Positions 9,104-16,586 of a stretch of DNA of 64,000 bases are shown here, piece after piece. A program made the position numbers and the translations under genes. Below the pieces are notes generated by a model. That model made no database searches, was not told where the DNA came from, and saw only the letters and a program-made list of their open reading frames with translations. The DNA comes from JASHUC01 sp035523875 (GTDB lineage: Bacteria > Pseudomonadota > Gammaproteobacteria > Steroidobacterales > Steroidobacteraceae): contig DATKPY010000051.1 of assembly GCA_035523875.1 (NCBI GenBank), positions 186,001 to 250,000 on the forward strand, given 5' to 3'. Numbering within the stretch: position 1 is the first letter of the stretch; each line of letters starts with the position of its first letter.

Positions 9104-9910
9104 GTGCGCAGGATCGAGCTGCACGTGCAGGGCATCGCGTTCTGGGCGCCGCGGCTGCCGGGGTGGGAACGGGCCCGAGCGATCCTGCGCGGCGAGGCCG
9201 CCGCCCCGGCGGAGCCCGCTGCGCGGCCTTCTCCCGCCCTGCTCGCGCCGACCGAGCGGCGCAGGGCGCCGGATACCGTCGCCGTCGCGCTGGAAGTCGC
9301 AGCCGGTGCTTGCGCAAGCGCCGCGCGCGAGCCGCGGACGCTGCCGAGCGTCTTCGCCTCGACCTATGGGGATCTGGCCGTGAGCGACGCGCTGTGTGGA
9401 CAGCTCGCGAGGGCGCCGCTCGAGACCTCTCCGACGAAATTCCACCACTCCATTCACAACGCAGCGGCCGGATACTGGGCGATCGCGACGGGCTGCGCCG
9501 AGCCTTATTCGGCGTTGACGGCGCACCAGCACACCTTCGGGATCGGGCTCCTCACGGCCGCGGTGCAAACCCTGTCCTCGGGGACCGCCGTGCTGTACGT
9601 CGCCTACGACATCGAGGCGCGCGGACCACTCGCCACCATGGCGAGGAGCCGTGGGATACTCGGAGCGGGACTCGTCCTCGACACCCACCCGAGTGATCGG
9701 TCGCGGATGTGCCTCGAGCTCAGCGTCGAGGAGCAGACCGGGTGCATCCCAACGCGCGCTCGCGCGCAGAATGAGGCGCTGGTCGCGGGCAACGCGATGG
9801 CAAGCTGTCTCGCGCTCTACGAGGCGCTTGCCGAGGAGCGCGCACGGGAGATCGTCGTGGCGCTGCCCGGAGCAAAGGCACTGCGGCTTGCGCTCGCACC
9901 ACGGCCGTGA
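9104..9910 (+). CDS. Ketosynthase-like chain-length factor (ApeC-like, PF13723)
   Basis: A 268-aa protein related to the N-terminal half of ketosynthases. The segment SVFASTYGDL matches the ketosynthase strand before the active site, and the region PYSALTAHQHTFGIG is where the nucleophilic cysteine would sit, but no Cys-x-S or Cys-S motif is seen there. The C-terminal catalytic histidine motifs are also absent. It therefore is probably a non-catalytic partner controlling chain length. The GTG start at 9104 has GAGAGG ten bases upstream. Its stop lies 29 bases before the next GTG start. The assignment by position and fold is good, the exact function is inferred. Confidence 0.78.
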   Translation: MRRIELHVQGIAFWAPRLPGWERARAILRGEAAAPAEPAARPSPALLAPTERRRAPDTVAVALEVAAGACASAAREPRTLPSVFASTYGDLAVSDALCGQLARAPLETSPTKFHHSIHNAAAGYWAIATGCAEPYSALTAHQHTFGIGLLTAAVQTLSSGTAVLYVAYDIEARGPLATMARSRGILGAGLVLDTHPSDRSRMCLELSVEEQTGCIPTRARAQNEALVAGNAMASCLALYEALAEERAREIVVALPGAKALRLALAPRP

Positions 9911-9939
9911 CCGCCGCGCAGCGCGCAGGGGGGAGAAAC

Positions 9940-11586
9940 GTGAATGCAGATGTGGTCATCATGGGCGGCGGCCTCGCCGGGCTCACGCTCGCGCTGCAGC
10001 TCAAGGAGCGGTGCGCCGGGCTGCGCATCACGGTGCTCGAGCGCGCGCGCCATCCGGTGCCGCGCGCGACGCATAAGGTCGGGGAGTCCTCGGTCGAGAT
10101 CGGCGCTCATTATTTCGACTCGGTCCTCGGGCTCGACGAGCACCTCGAGGCACACCAGCTGCGCAAGTTCGGCTTCCGATTCTTCTTCTCGGATCGCCGA
10201 GCCGACGTGGATCACGTGCTCGAAGCGGGTCTGAGCAGCCACTTTCCAGTAGCGACCTATCAGCTCGATCGCGGCATCTTCGAGAACTTTCTCGCCGAGC
10301 GCGCACGCGCGCGGGGAGTCGAGTTTCTCGACCGCGCGGTGGTGCGCGGCTTCACGCTCGCGCGAGCGGACGCTGCGGATGCCGCGGCAGGGGACCACGA
10401 GGTGCGCTATGAGCGCGATGGGACCGACCGAAGCTTGCGCGGGCGCTGGCTGATCGATGCCTCGGGCCGGGCCGCACTCATCAAGCGCGAGCTCGGGCTC
10501 ACGGAGCGCAGCGCACACGATGCGAACGGCGTGTGGTTCCGCATCGGCGGCCGCATCGCCATCGACGAGTGGTCGAGCGATCGCGCCTGGCTCGCGCGCT
10601 GCGTGCGCGGCGAGCGGTGGCTCTCCACCAATCATCTGGTGGGCGAGGGTTACTGGGTCTGGCTGATCCCGCTCTCCTCCGGCGTACATTCGGTCGGCAT
10701 CGTCGCCGATGCGCGCGTGCATCCGCTCAAGGAGATGAACACCTTCGCGCGCGCACTGCGCTGGCTCGGCGTGCATCAGCCGCGGCTCGCGCGCGAGCTC
10801 GACGCGCGGCGCGCCGAGCTCATGGACTTCCGCTTTCTGCGCGGATTCTCCTACGGATGCAAGCAGGTGTTCTCCGGCGCCCGCTGGGCGCTCACGGGCG
10901 AGGCGGGCGTGTTCCTCGATCCGTTCTATTCCCCGGGGAGCGATTTCATCGCCATCGCGAACACCTACATCACCGAGCTCGTCGCGAAGGATCGCGCCGG
11001 GGAACCCATCGCCCCGTACGCGCGGCTGTACGAGCAGTTCTTCTTCTCCTTCTATCGCAGCACGCTCAGCCTCTACGTCGATCAGTACCCGATCTTCGGC
11101 GATCCGGAGGTGCTGCCCGTGAAGGCGATCTGGGACTACACGTATTACTGGGGAATTCTCTGCCAGCTGTTCTTTCAGCGGCGCATCGCCGATGTGCCGA
11201 TGATGGCGCGGCTCAGGCCGCAACTACTCGCCTGCCAGGCGCTCAACGAGGCAATGCAGCCGTTCCTGCGCGAGTGGTCGCGGGTGAGCGGCAAGCGCAA
11301 TCTGGATGCCATGTTCGATCAGTCGGCGCTCGCTTGGTTCGTCGAGCTCAATCGCAGCCTGAAGGACCGACTCGATGAGCGCGCGTTCCTCGCGCGCATC
11401 CACGAGAACTGTGCACTGATGCATGGGCTCGCGGCGGACATCGTCGCCCGGGCGCAGCGCGAGCACAGCTCGCTCTCCGGGGAGGCGATCCGCGCCCTTC
11501 TCGAGAAGCTCGCGCAATCGCCGGGCGAGCTGCCGCGCGTTTGCGCGGTCCCACAGACCCTCCCGCGTTTCGCGCTCGCCGGCTGA
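9940..11586 (+). CDS. FAD-dependent halogenase-like oxidoreductase 2 (long form)
   Basis: A 548-aa flavoprotein. It opens directly with the FAD motif VVIMGGGLAGLTLA, continues with HKVGESSVEIG, and has YWVWLIP near residue 245, a fit to the WxWxIP halogenase motif; SYGCKQVFSGARWAL-type and LTGEAGVFLDPFYSPG motifs bind the flavin further on. About 170 C-terminal residues are rich in aromatic residues and have no counterpart in the first paralogue. Start GTG 9940 is preferred over GTG 9907 because AGGGGGGAG at 9927-9935 is correctly spaced and no residues are then wasted before the FAD strand. Halogenation or hydroxylation of the aryl polyene is likely; chemistry is unproven. Confidence 0.82.
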   Translation: MNADVVIMGGGLAGLTLALQLKERCAGLRITVLERARHPVPRATHKVGESSVEIGAHYFDSVLGLDEHLEAHQLRKFGFRFFFSDRRADVDHVLEAGLSSHFPVATYQLDRGIFENFLAERARARGVEFLDRAVVRGFTLARADAADAAAGDHEVRYERDGTDRSLRGRWLIDASGRAALIKRELGLTERSAHDANGVWFRIGGRIAIDEWSSDRAWLARCVRGERWLSTNHLVGEGYWVWLIPLSSGVHSVGIVADARVHPLKEMNTFARALRWLGVHQPRLARELDARRAELMDFRFLRGFSYGCKQVFSGARWALTGEAGVFLDPFYSPGSDFIAIANTYITELVAKDRAGEPIAPYARLYEQFFFSFYRSTLSLYVDQYPIFGDPEVLPVKAIWDYTYYWGILCQLFFQRRIADVPMMARLRPQLLACQALNEAMQPFLREWSRVSGKRNLDAMFDQSALAWFVELNRSLKDRLDERAFLARIHENCALMHGLAADIVARAQREHSSLSGEAIRALLEKLAQSPGELPRVCAVPQTLPRFALAG

Positions 11587-11619
11587 GCCGGTGCGAGCCT
11601 CGAGTTGGAGCCGCCGCGC

Positions 11620-12081
11620 ATGGCAGATCGGTTTCTCGTGAGACCGGTCGCGCGCCGCGATTACTCGCAGTGGCGCCCGCTGTGGGATGGCTACAACGCG
11701 TTCTACGGCCGCAGCGGACCCACGGCGCTCGCCGAGGCGGTGACGCAGTCGACCTGGGAGCGATTCTTCGACCCCGCCGAACCCGTGCACGCGCTCCTCG
11801 CCGAGGACGCCGGTCGCTTGGTCGGGCTCGCTCACTACGTCTTGCACCGCGCCACCAACCGCGTGCACGAGGTGTGCTATCTGCAGGACCTCTACACCGC
11901 CGAGCCGCTGCGCCGGCTCGGCATCGGTCGGTTGCTGATCGAAGCGGTATGCGAGGCAGCCCGATGCGCCACGTGCACTCGGGTGTACTGGCACACGCAG
12001 GCCGGGAATGTCCCCGGGCGCGCGCTCTACGACAAGCTCGCCGAGCATCGCGGCTTCATCGTCTACGCGCGCGAGCTGTAG
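11620..12081 (+). CDS. GNAT-family N-acetyltransferase
   Basis: A 153-aa acetyltransferase. Motif A of the family, which binds acetyl-CoA pyrophosphate, is visible as RRLGIGRLL around residues 99-107, preceded by the strand CYLQDLYT and followed by WHTQAGNVPGRALYDKL (motif B). ATG 11620 has GGAG at 11607-11610. It is the last plus-strand gene of the pigment series and overlaps the convergent dehydratase gene by 19 bases. GNAT enzymes are not a standard part of aryl polyene loci; it may modify the pigment head or sugar, or be an unrelated passenger. The substrate cannot be told. Confidence 0.88.
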   Translation: MADRFLVRPVARRDYSQWRPLWDGYNAFYGRSGPTALAEAVTQSTWERFFDPAEPVHALLAEDAGRLVGLAHYVLHRATNRVHEVCYLQDLYTAEPLRRLGIGRLLIEAVCEAARCATCTRVYWHTQAGNVPGRALYDKLAEHRGFIVYAREL

Positions 12082-12509
12082 ACGCGCGCCACGATGATGG
12101 CGGCGCGCCCCGCCGCGATCAGCTCATCCCCGTGATGCACCGTGAATGCGTACTGGGAGCTCCGCTCGCTCCCGAGCAGGCAGCGTGCCTCGATGCGGAG
12201 CTCGCCGGCCAGATCCTCGAGCCATTCTCGGTTGAGCACCACCTCGCGCACGGACACGAGCAGGCCCGGGCGCGCGCGCGCGCCTGCGGTCCGCGCGAGC
12301 AGACTCCCATGCACGGCCATCGCCTGTGCGCCGTACTCGCACAGGTGCAGCGCCCGCAGGCGACCGCCCGCGCGGAGCGGGTTCCGAGGGGCGCGATGGC
12401 TGCGCGTTGCGAGCAAGATGTGGTCGGCATCCCACTCGAGCACGCGCTCGAGCAGGCACATCGCGCCCTGGTGCGGTATCAACTCGGCGATGACTTCGAG
12501 GGCGGCCAC
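12063..12509 (-). CDS. Hot-dog 3-hydroxyacyl-ACP dehydratase (ApeP-like)
   Basis: About 148 aa with a hot-dog fold. The conserved opening IAELIPHQGAMCLLERV contains the putative catalytic His of this subfamily. It would dehydrate 3-hydroxyacyl-ACP intermediates to build the conjugated double bonds, together with the FabZ-like protein encoded at 15.5 kb. The GTG start at 12509 was picked because it precedes the conserved block by ten residues; the frame stays open for 49 codons further upstream, but that sequence is antisense-like and overlaps the exporter gene. With this start the gene overlaps the exporter gene end by 31 bases, so it is the last gene of the minus-strand pigment operon. Confidence 0.82.
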   Translation of the reverse strand: MAALEVIAELIPHQGAMCLLERVLEWDADHILLATRSHRAPRNPLRAGGRLRALHLCEYGAQAMAVHGSLLARTAGARARPGLLVSVREVVLNREWLEDLAGELRIEARCLLGSERSSQYAFTVHHGDELIAAGRAAIIVARVYSSRA

Positions 12510-14842
12510 GCGGGCAACTCCGTCGGTCGAATCAGCATGAGCGCGAGAGCGAAATTCGCGGCGACTCCGATCACCACCGTGACGCCGATCGAGCGCAGCA
12601 CGGGCAGCGTGGAGCTCGCGAGCACCGCGAAGACCAGGCACGCGGCGGTCGCGCACACTCCGAGGGCGTGCAGTGTGCGCCGGCTCGCGGAGCCGTCGTG
12701 GCGCGCACGCTCGCAGAAGAGCGCGTAGTCGAGCCCGAGCCCCGCGGCGAGCACGAGCGCGATCAGATGGAACAGGTTGAGCGGCATGCGCGCGGCATGC
12801 AGGAGCGCGAGGCTGACGAGCGTCGCGAGCGCGATGGGCACGAGAACGCGCACGGCGCGCGCTACCGAGCGCAGCGCGGCGAGCACGGTGAGCGCGAGCA
12901 GGACGGACGCACCGGCGATGCTCGCGAGGATGCGCGCGCGCTGATGCGCGATCAGCGCTTCCGAGGCGGCCTTCAGATCGACGAACGCGACGTGATCCCC
13001 CGAGGCTCGAGCGAGCTGCCGCAGTGCCTCGGGGTCCCGCACGTCGTTGAAGGTGATGAGACCCGTAGCGCCGGCCCCGCGCGCGAGCAGCAGGCCGCCG
13101 ACGGAGAGCTCGAGCGGCGTGCCCCGCAGACCCTCCGGCGTGAGCGGCGGCAGCTGCCGCGCGCGCGCGACGTCGGCCAGGAACGGCGCGAACACCCCGG
13201 GCCTGAAGGCCGTGTCCCGCTGCGCCTCATCGAGCGCCGCGGCAAGCGCGGCGCGACCGGGCAACGCCGCGCGTCGCCGCTCCTGGACCGCGATGCTCGG
13301 CAGATACCGCGCGGCATCGTCGAAACCCGCTATGGCGCGGCGCGCGACGAGCTCGTTCAGACTCCGCCGCAGCGCCTCCTCGCGCGTGAGCGCTCGTTCC
13401 GCGCTCGGCTCCTCGACCATCATCAGGTAGCGCACGTCGGCCGCTCCGAGCTCGTGCTGCAGCTGCGCGAATTGCTCGAGCAGGTGCTCGGGGACCGGCG
13501 TGAGCCGACCCAGGTCGTTGTCCCACAGCGCGCCGGGAACGAAAGCGACCACGGCGAGCGCAGCGAGCGCGAGTGCGGGGGCGAGCCAGGCCGGCCGCGG
13601 CAGTCGTGCAACGAGGCGCGCGAGGTGGATCGGCAGCCACGTCTCGCCAGGGTCGCTCGTGACGGGCGGCACGAGCCGCGGCAGCGCATAGCGTGTCGCG
13701 AGCCCCGCCGCGGCAAGACCCGCGACGTTGAAGCACGCGAGCTCGACGAGCCCCGGCACGCCGGAGAGGAGGAACGCGAGATAGGCGATGGTCAGTCCCG
13801 TCACCGCGACCGCGAGCGTCGGCCAGATCGCGCGCGCCGTCGCGAGCGGCGCGACGCCGGGGCGGCAATGACTGAAGAGAAAGATCGGGTAGTCGATCGC
13901 GACCCCGATCAGCGTGAAGCCGAAGGCGAGGGTGATGCCGTGCACCGTGCCAAAGAGCGCCGCGACGAGGACGAGCGCTACGGCTCCGCCGGTCGCGAGC
14001 GGCAGCGCGCCGAGCAGCACGCGGGTGGGACTGCGGTAGGCGAGCAGCATGAGCCCGATCATTCCGAGGGAATCGAGGATGCTCGCGAGCTCAGCATCGG
14101 ACTGCGCGCGCCGCTCCATCAGCACCGAGAACGCTCCCGGTCCGGTGACCGTGAGCCGCACCGCGGGGCTTGCGCGGAGTGCCGCGAAATGCGCCCGGAG
14201 ATGCTCGAGGACCGTGGCTTGTGCCCGCGGATCGAACGCCGGAGCCGCGGACTCGACGATCATGAGCGCGGTGTGCCCGCGCGGCCCGAACCACACGCCG
14301 TCGATGAGCTGCGGCTCCGCTGCCGGGCGCCAGGACTCAAGCACCTTCAGAACTTCGAGCGTCGGGTCGCTCGGGAGCCACGGTTCGAGCAGGCTCGCCG
14401 CGGGTGAGGCGAGGTCGCGCTCACGCGCACGGAGCTCCGCGCGCAGATAGTCGGCATCGAAGCGGTGTCGATCGAGCGTCGGTGAGAGCAGATAGCGGTA
14501 TGGGAGCAGGGCCCGAGGGATCGTATCGAGCAGGTTCTGCCCGTTGGCGACGAGGCGAAACGAGGAATCGGCGCGCAACGCCGCCGCGAGCCGGGTGGAG
14601 GTCGCGGCGAGCTCGCGCGGCGGGGCGCCTGCGAGTGCGACCAGCAGCACGCGCGCGGCCGGCCCCGCGCTCACCTCCTCGAGAATCAGCCGCTCGGCGC
14701 TCGTATGCGGTGTCGGCATGAACACGCGCAGATCGCCGCTCACCCGCAGCGTCGCGCGCACATAGAGCCCCGCAAGTGCGAGCGCGGCGAGCCAGATGGC
14801 CGTGGCGAGCGCCCGACGTCGAGGCGCGCTCAAAGCCTGCAC
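12479..14842 (-). CDS. MMPL/RND-type exporter of aryl polyene (ApeM/XanF-like)
   Basis: A 787-aa inner-membrane protein with duplicated architecture: one N-terminal membrane helix, a large periplasmic loop (about residues 35-245), six helices (about 250-430), a second periplasmic loop (about 450-640) and a final helical bundle. Conserved features include LAFGFTLIGVAIDYPIFLF and VLAAGLGLDYALFCER, the two RND helices with the acidic residues used for proton coupling. Homologous exporters in xanthomonadin and aryl polyene loci are needed to place pigment in the outer membrane. It lies three bases after the LolA-like gene, which fits a joint export route. Confidence 0.9.
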   Translation of the reverse strand: MQALSAPRRRALATAIWLAALALAGLYVRATLRVSGDLRVFMPTPHTSAERLILEEVSAGPAARVLLVALAGAPPRELAATSTRLAAALRADSSFRLVANGQNLLDTIPRALLPYRYLLSPTLDRHRFDADYLRAELRARERDLASPAASLLEPWLPSDPTLEVLKVLESWRPAAEPQLIDGVWFGPRGHTALMIVESAAPAFDPRAQATVLEHLRAHFAALRASPAVRLTVTGPGAFSVLMERRAQSDAELASILDSLGMIGLMLLAYRSPTRVLLGALPLATGGAVALVLVAALFGTVHGITLAFGFTLIGVAIDYPIFLFSHCRPGVAPLATARAIWPTLAVAVTGLTIAYLAFLLSGVPGLVELACFNVAGLAAAGLATRYALPRLVPPVTSDPGETWLPIHLARLVARLPRPAWLAPALALAALAVVAFVPGALWDNDLGRLTPVPEHLLEQFAQLQHELGAADVRYLMMVEEPSAERALTREEALRRSLNELVARRAIAGFDDAARYLPSIAVQERRRAALPGRAALAAALDEAQRDTAFRPGVFAPFLADVARARQLPPLTPEGLRGTPLELSVGGLLLARGAGATGLITFNDVRDPEALRQLARASGDHVAFVDLKAASEALIAHQRARILASIAGASVLLALTVLAALRSVARAVRVLVPIALATLVSLALLHAARMPLNLFHLIALVLAAGLGLDYALFCERARHDGSASRRTLHALGVCATAACLVFAVLASSTLPVLRSIGVTVVIGVAANFALALMLIRPTELPAWPPSKSSPS

Positions 14843-14845
14843 GGC

Positions 14846-15469
14846 CTACCCGCTCTGCCCGCGGCACTGCGCGTCGAACCAGCGGCGATCGGGCGCGGCA
14901 GGCAGTGCAGTGCTCGCCGCGTCCGCGAGCAGCATGATGGTGGTGTCGTCGTTTGCCTGAAAGATCGTGAGGCAGCGCGGCTCGGCGCCACGGCCGCTCA
15001 CGACGACGGAGCGGATGCGCTCGAGAATGCGCGGATCGCGCGGCGTGAGCCCGAGCGTCCAATCGCTCGGACTGCCGTGCAGGTCCAGCCGGAACGCGCG
15101 CTCGAGCGCGGCGCGATTGCCGCCCAGCAGATCCGTGAAGCTCGCGAGCAGGCCGCGCATCTCGGGCGCGCGCTCGAGCGCGAAGCTCTGTGCGGGCTCA
15201 CCCTCGCGGGCAACGGTCGCGGTGTCGCCGCGGATCTCCGCGCGCTCGCGGTAGGGCTTCTCGACGTCGCGCGCGAGCGCATCGGGCCCGAGGTACTCGA
15301 GCCTTCCGGAGACGACGAGCGGACGGGTGAGGAGCGGGGAGAAGTGTGCTTCGACGAAGGCGGTCGACGACGGCGCCGGCCGAGCGAGCCTCTGGAGGAG
15401 CGTATCGAGCGCGCTCGCTCCCCATGCGGCCACGGGCAGAAAGGCGAGGAGCGCGGCGAGTGGCCTCAC
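14846..15469 (-). CDS. LolA-like periplasmic carrier protein
   Basis: A 207-aa exported protein with a short signal peptide (hydrophobic residues 3-18, cleavage probably after AWGA). The mature part looks like an incomplete beta-barrel of the LolA/LppX class: alternating strands such as PLVVSGRLEYL and ARDVEKPYRERAEI, the latter a typical LolA segment. Such proteins in aryl polyene loci are thought to carry the lipidated pigment through the periplasm. It sits between the FabZ-like dehydratase (4-base overlap) and the MMPL exporter. The family is assigned by pattern and position, without alignment. Confidence 0.82.
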   Translation of the reverse strand: MRPLAALLAFLPVAAWGASALDTLLQRLARPAPSSTAFVEAHFSPLLTRPLVVSGRLEYLGPDALARDVEKPYRERAEIRGDTATVAREGEPAQSFALERAPEMRGLLASFTDLLGGNRAALERAFRLDLHGSPSDWTLGLTPRDPRILERIRSVVVSGRGAEPRCLTIFQANDDTTIMLLADAASTALPAAPDRRWFDAQCRGQSG

Positions 15470-15780
15470 GGAGCAGGCTCCGCGCTCAGCGCAAAGGTGC
15501 CTTCGGCGATGAGGCGCCCTTCCTGCCGCACGATGAAACCGAGCCGCTCACCCTCGAGCGCGAGCACCGCGCGAGCGGACGGCCCGGGCAGCAGCGGCGC
15601 GAGAAACTTCGCGCGCGGAACGCCCACGACCCGCAGCGCACGGCCGAGGCGCGCCTCCGCCGCCTCGATGAGCGCATCGAGCAGGAGCACGCCCGGCACG
15701 ACCGGCGCACCGGGAAAGTGTCCCGGAAGCGCGGGATGATCCTGCGGGATGCTGAGCTTCGCCTCGAAGTGCTCGCTCAT
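15466..15780 (-). CDS. FabZ-like 3-hydroxyacyl-ACP dehydratase (ApeI-like)
   Basis: A 104-aa hot-dog protein with the FabA/FabZ signature HPALPGHFPGAPVVPGVLLLD at about residues 15-35, in which GHFPG carries the catalytic histidine. It is shorter than FabZ (about 150 aa) and resembles ApeI, the dehydratase that acts with ApeP on aryl polyenyl-ACP intermediates. Both flanking genes overlap by four bases (ATGA-type), so expression is coupled. A role in general fatty acid synthesis is improbable given the size and the neighbours. Confidence 0.87.
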   Translation of the reverse strand: MSEHFEAKLSIPQDHPALPGHFPGAPVVPGVLLLDALIEAAEARLGRALRVVGVPRAKFLAPLLPGPSARAVLALEGERLGFIVRQEGRLIAEGTFALSAEPAP

Positions 15781-16523
15781 GCCTGCTCGCGCAACCGCTC
15801 GGGCTTGTCGCGGTCGACCGGCTCCGCGAGGATGCGCGGGACGACCGCGCTCAGCCGCCGGACGAACGCGACGAGGCCGGCCGAGGAGCGCTCGGGGAAG
15901 TGCCGGTGGCGAAATGCGTACTCGCCCGCGAAGAAGGCGATCGCGATCAGGTACTCAACGAAGTTCGCGTAGAGCGACCACGTGCGCTCGGCCACGCGTA
16001 GCGGCGGCGCGATGCCGAGCGCGAGCAGGATGCCGTGCGGTGTCGCGCACAGCGCGAGCGCGAGACTCACCAGGCCGAGCGCGCCCAAGACCGCGGCCCA
16101 AGCGCCGGTCAAGCGCCGGGCGTAGGCAGCGATGCGCGGATCTCGCGACTCACCCGGCGCGCGCAGGAGCGAAATGATCCGCTCGACGAGCGGCGTGCGT
16201 CCGCCGATGAGTGTGCGGCCGAACAGGAAGGCCCCCGCCCAATCGCCGGCTACCGAGGGCGCATAGAGCGGGAGCCACACCCAGCTCCGCCGCTCGGCGA
16301 GCGCGATGAGCGCCGCGATCGCCCCGGCCGCGAGCCATGCCGCCGCGCTTGGCCGCGCGAGCGCCGGGAGCAGCGCCGCGGCAGCGAGCACGGCGAGACT
16401 CGCCGCGCCGAGCGCAGGGCTGCGGGCGGTCACCGCGAGATGTGCGAGCAGCGGATAGCACGCTGCGAGCGCGAGCACGACCCCTCTCAACAACGCGAAT
16501 CCCCGATGCGAGACGATACGCAC
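15777..16523 (-). CDS. Small multi-helix membrane protein, COG4648-like
   Basis: About 248 aa, mostly hydrophobic: four helices in the first 90 residues, a polar stretch with FLFGRTLIGGRTPLVERI, then two to three further helices and a basic tail. It resembles the COG4648 membrane proteins that accompany aryl polyene genes; the function is unknown. It is the first gene of the minus-strand pigment operon, ending in overlap with the dehydratase gene. No ATG is available: the GTG at 16523 begins the frame just before the first helix. The reading frame is open for a long way upstream, but that extension is antisense to the transporter gene and was left out. Confidence 0.75.
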   Translation of the reverse strand: MRIVSHRGFALLRGVVLALAACYPLLAHLAVTARSPALGAASLAVLAAAALLPALARPSAAAWLAAGAIAALIALAERRSWVWLPLYAPSVAGDWAGAFLFGRTLIGGRTPLVERIISLLRAPGESRDPRIAAYARRLTGAWAAVLGALGLVSLALALCATPHGILLALGIAPPLRVAERTWSLYANFVEYLIAIAFFAGEYAFRHRHFPERSSAGLVAFVRRLSAVVPRILAEPVDRDKPERLREQA

Positions 16524-16586
16524 AGTACCATTCCGGGGTGATACTGTGCGCGGCCGGGAGCGGACCGGAAGCGGGAGGGGGGAGAG

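Noticed and set aside
12668..14407. A 579-codon plus-strand frame inside the MMPL exporter gene
   Set aside because: Antisense to a gene with clear membrane helices and RND motifs; composition is almost only charged residues with no domain.
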